DNA from: Flavobacterium sp. TR2
GTDB lineage: Bacteria > Bacteroidota > Bacteroidia > Flavobacteriales > Flavobacteriaceae
Direction: 5' to 3'
NCBI RefSeq assembly: GCF_025252405.1
Contig: NZ_CP104307.1
Location: forward strand, 930,001 to 994,000
Length of the DNA stretch: 64,000 nucleotides
Part shown: positions 63,099 through 64,000 of the stretch, piece by piece
How the letters are laid out: the number at the start of each line of letters is the position of its first letter
Numbering within the stretch: the stretch's first letter is position 1
Translations under genes and position numbers: made by a program
The notes under the pieces: model-generated
Databases searched by the model: none
What the model saw: only the letters and a program-made list of their open reading frames with translations
What the model was told of the DNA's origin: nothing

Positions 63099-64000
63099 TT
63101 ATTTTATAACAGTTATCGATCCTTTTTTTTCACCTGCATCGCCTTGAATGACATAGTAATAAACGGGATTTACATTTTTAAAATCTATATTGCTTTGAGG
63201 CCAATCGCCTTGGTAATTCACTACATCCAGAACTTTATCTCCGTTTGAACTGATGATAATCACCTTTGTATTTGCGTTTTTATATTCGTCTGGAATGTTC
63301 CAATAAGGATTCATTCCGCTTAATTTTATAATGTTAGGAATAACACTTGCTGGTCCAGAATCTCCGTTAATTTTGAATGGAAACTCTTTTGAAGCGATAC
63401 ATCCGGATCCTTGAGAAACTTTTCCAATATAGTTACCTTTAACGGCTACTAGATAAGAGCTTGATGACTCGCCAGAAATTAAATTGCCATTTAAATACCA
63501 TTCATAAGTCGGATTAGCAGCATCTGTTGTAATGGTTACCGTCATAGTCTCGCCTTCGCTCAATTTGTATCCGTCCTGCGCGTCTATGCTTGCTTCAAAA
63601 CCATTGCTTTTAAGATTAATAGATCCTGTAGCTTTACAGCCTCCAAAATCAACATCCACAGAATAAACTCCAGACTCGTTTGTAGAATAAGTACGATTTG
63701 TAGCTCCAGTAATTAAATTACCATCTTTTTTCCATTGATAGGTATTCCCCGCAGTTGCAGTTAAAACTGTTCCTGAGCCACTAGCGCAAAATGGGTTTCC
63801 TAAACTCGATTCTACAGTTACTGAAGAACCAGAAGCTGCAGATGTAACAGTTACACGATTTGAGTACGATCCAGAGGTACACGTTCCATAATTTGTTTCT
63901 GCGTAATAAACTCCAGGTGTTGTTACAGTGTAATCTTTTCCGCCATTTCCTTGAACAAGTGTTGGCAAAGCTGTTTCGCCATTATCTCTGTACCAATTGT
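63099..64000 (-). CDS. sprC: SprC-like protein, C-terminal part only (runs off the window)
   Basis: The reading frame enters at the window's right edge (NWYRDNGETALPTLVQGNGG...) and ends at 63099, giving about 300 residues of the C-terminus. An in-frame TTG at 63968 is internal, not a start. It contains Ig/PKD-like beta domains (VYYAETNYGTCTSGSYSNRV, GVYSVDVDFGGCKATGSINL, PTYEWYLNGNLISGESSSSY), typical of exported surface proteins. The end (IPNIIKLSGMNPYWNIPDEY ... YYYVIQGDAGEKKGSITVIK) resembles a type B T9SS sorting domain. Immediately upstream of sprD (1-bp gap), it fits the sprC position. Name by synteny. Confidence 0.78.
   Translation of the reverse strand, partial: NWYRDNGETALPTLVQGNGGKDYTVTTPGVYYAETNYGTCTSGSYSNRVTVTSAASGSSVTVESSLGNPFCASGSGTVLTATAGNTYQWKKDGNLITGATNRTYSTNESGVYSVDVDFGGCKATGSINLKSNGFEASIDAQDGYKLSEGETMTVTITTDAANPTYEWYLNGNLISGESSSSYLVAVKGNYIGKVSQGSGCIASKEFPFKINGDSGPASVIPNIIKLSGMNPYWNIPDEYKNANTKVIIISSNGDKVLDVVNYQGDWPQSNIDFKNVNPVYYYVIQGDAGEKKGSITVIK

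Noticed and set aside
1..64000. tRNA or rRNA genes
   Set aside because: No cloverleaf with a T-loop-like GTTCRANNC and CCA context and no rRNA-like block was found by reading; a covariance search was not possible.

Overview
The window is AT-rich chromosomal DNA from a member of the Bacteroidota, almost certainly a Flavobacterium close to F. johnsoniae. The evidence is flavobacterial -7 promoter motifs (TAnnTTTG) ahead of many genes, a type IX secretion/gliding locus of the sprC-sprD-sprB-sprF type, lipoproteins and proteins of families typical of this phylum (DUF4421, DUF4837, DUF4349), and HemJ in place of HemG/HemY. I saw no rRNA, tRNA, CRISPR array or prophage.

Region 1 (1-5.7 kb, minus strand): the 3'-truncated end of an enoyl-CoA hydratase gene preceded by an NtrY-like sensor kinase, then an apparent hemH-lipoprotein-hemJ operon and an AraC-type regulator divergent from hemA. 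Region 2 (5.9-11.8 kb, plus strand): the heme series hemA, hemC, hemD, hemE, a small unknown gene and hemF. A six-copy 77/78-bp tandem repeat separates hemA from hemC, and copies of a dispersed palindrome flank hemE. hemB followed by a cytochrome c lipoprotein gene lies at 17.6-19.0 kb. The window therefore encodes most steps from glutamyl-tRNA to protoheme; hemL is not seen.

Region 3 (11.8-17.3 kb): an array of nine short hairpins beside a Y1 (REP-associated) transposase gene, a DUF4421 protein, class I fructose-bisphosphate aldolase, and two unrecognised envelope proteins. Region 4 (19.2-35 kb): M13 peptidase, SCO1-like protein, feoA-feoB with a Cys-rich small membrane protein, an alpha/beta hydrolase flanked by two paralogous tiny membrane proteins, an HD hydrolase, acyl-ACP desaturase, PlsC, RnpA, a DUF4349-S41 protease-OmpA run, an ElaA-like acetyltransferase and a DUF1579 lipoprotein. 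A four-copy tandem repeat follows at 34.4-35.0 kb.

Region 5 (35-64 kb, minus strand): pgk, a LysM lytic transglycosylase and a DUF4837 lipoprotein lie downstream of the gliding locus, which is transcribed sprC (partial, cut by the window edge), sprD, sprB, sprF. SprB, 6016 residues, is a giant repetitive cell-surface adhesin with a C-terminal type IX secretion signal. SprF is its PorP-like outer-membrane partner. SprD joins a PorP-like domain to a very long Ala/Lys-rich coiled coil with a 17-residue period and a SPOR-like end.

The best candidates for a second look are the hairpin array plus Y1 transposase, the SprD and SprB higher-order repeat architecture, the extra domain inside SprB, the internal Cys cluster of ferrochelatase, and the unknown genes embedded in the heme operons.
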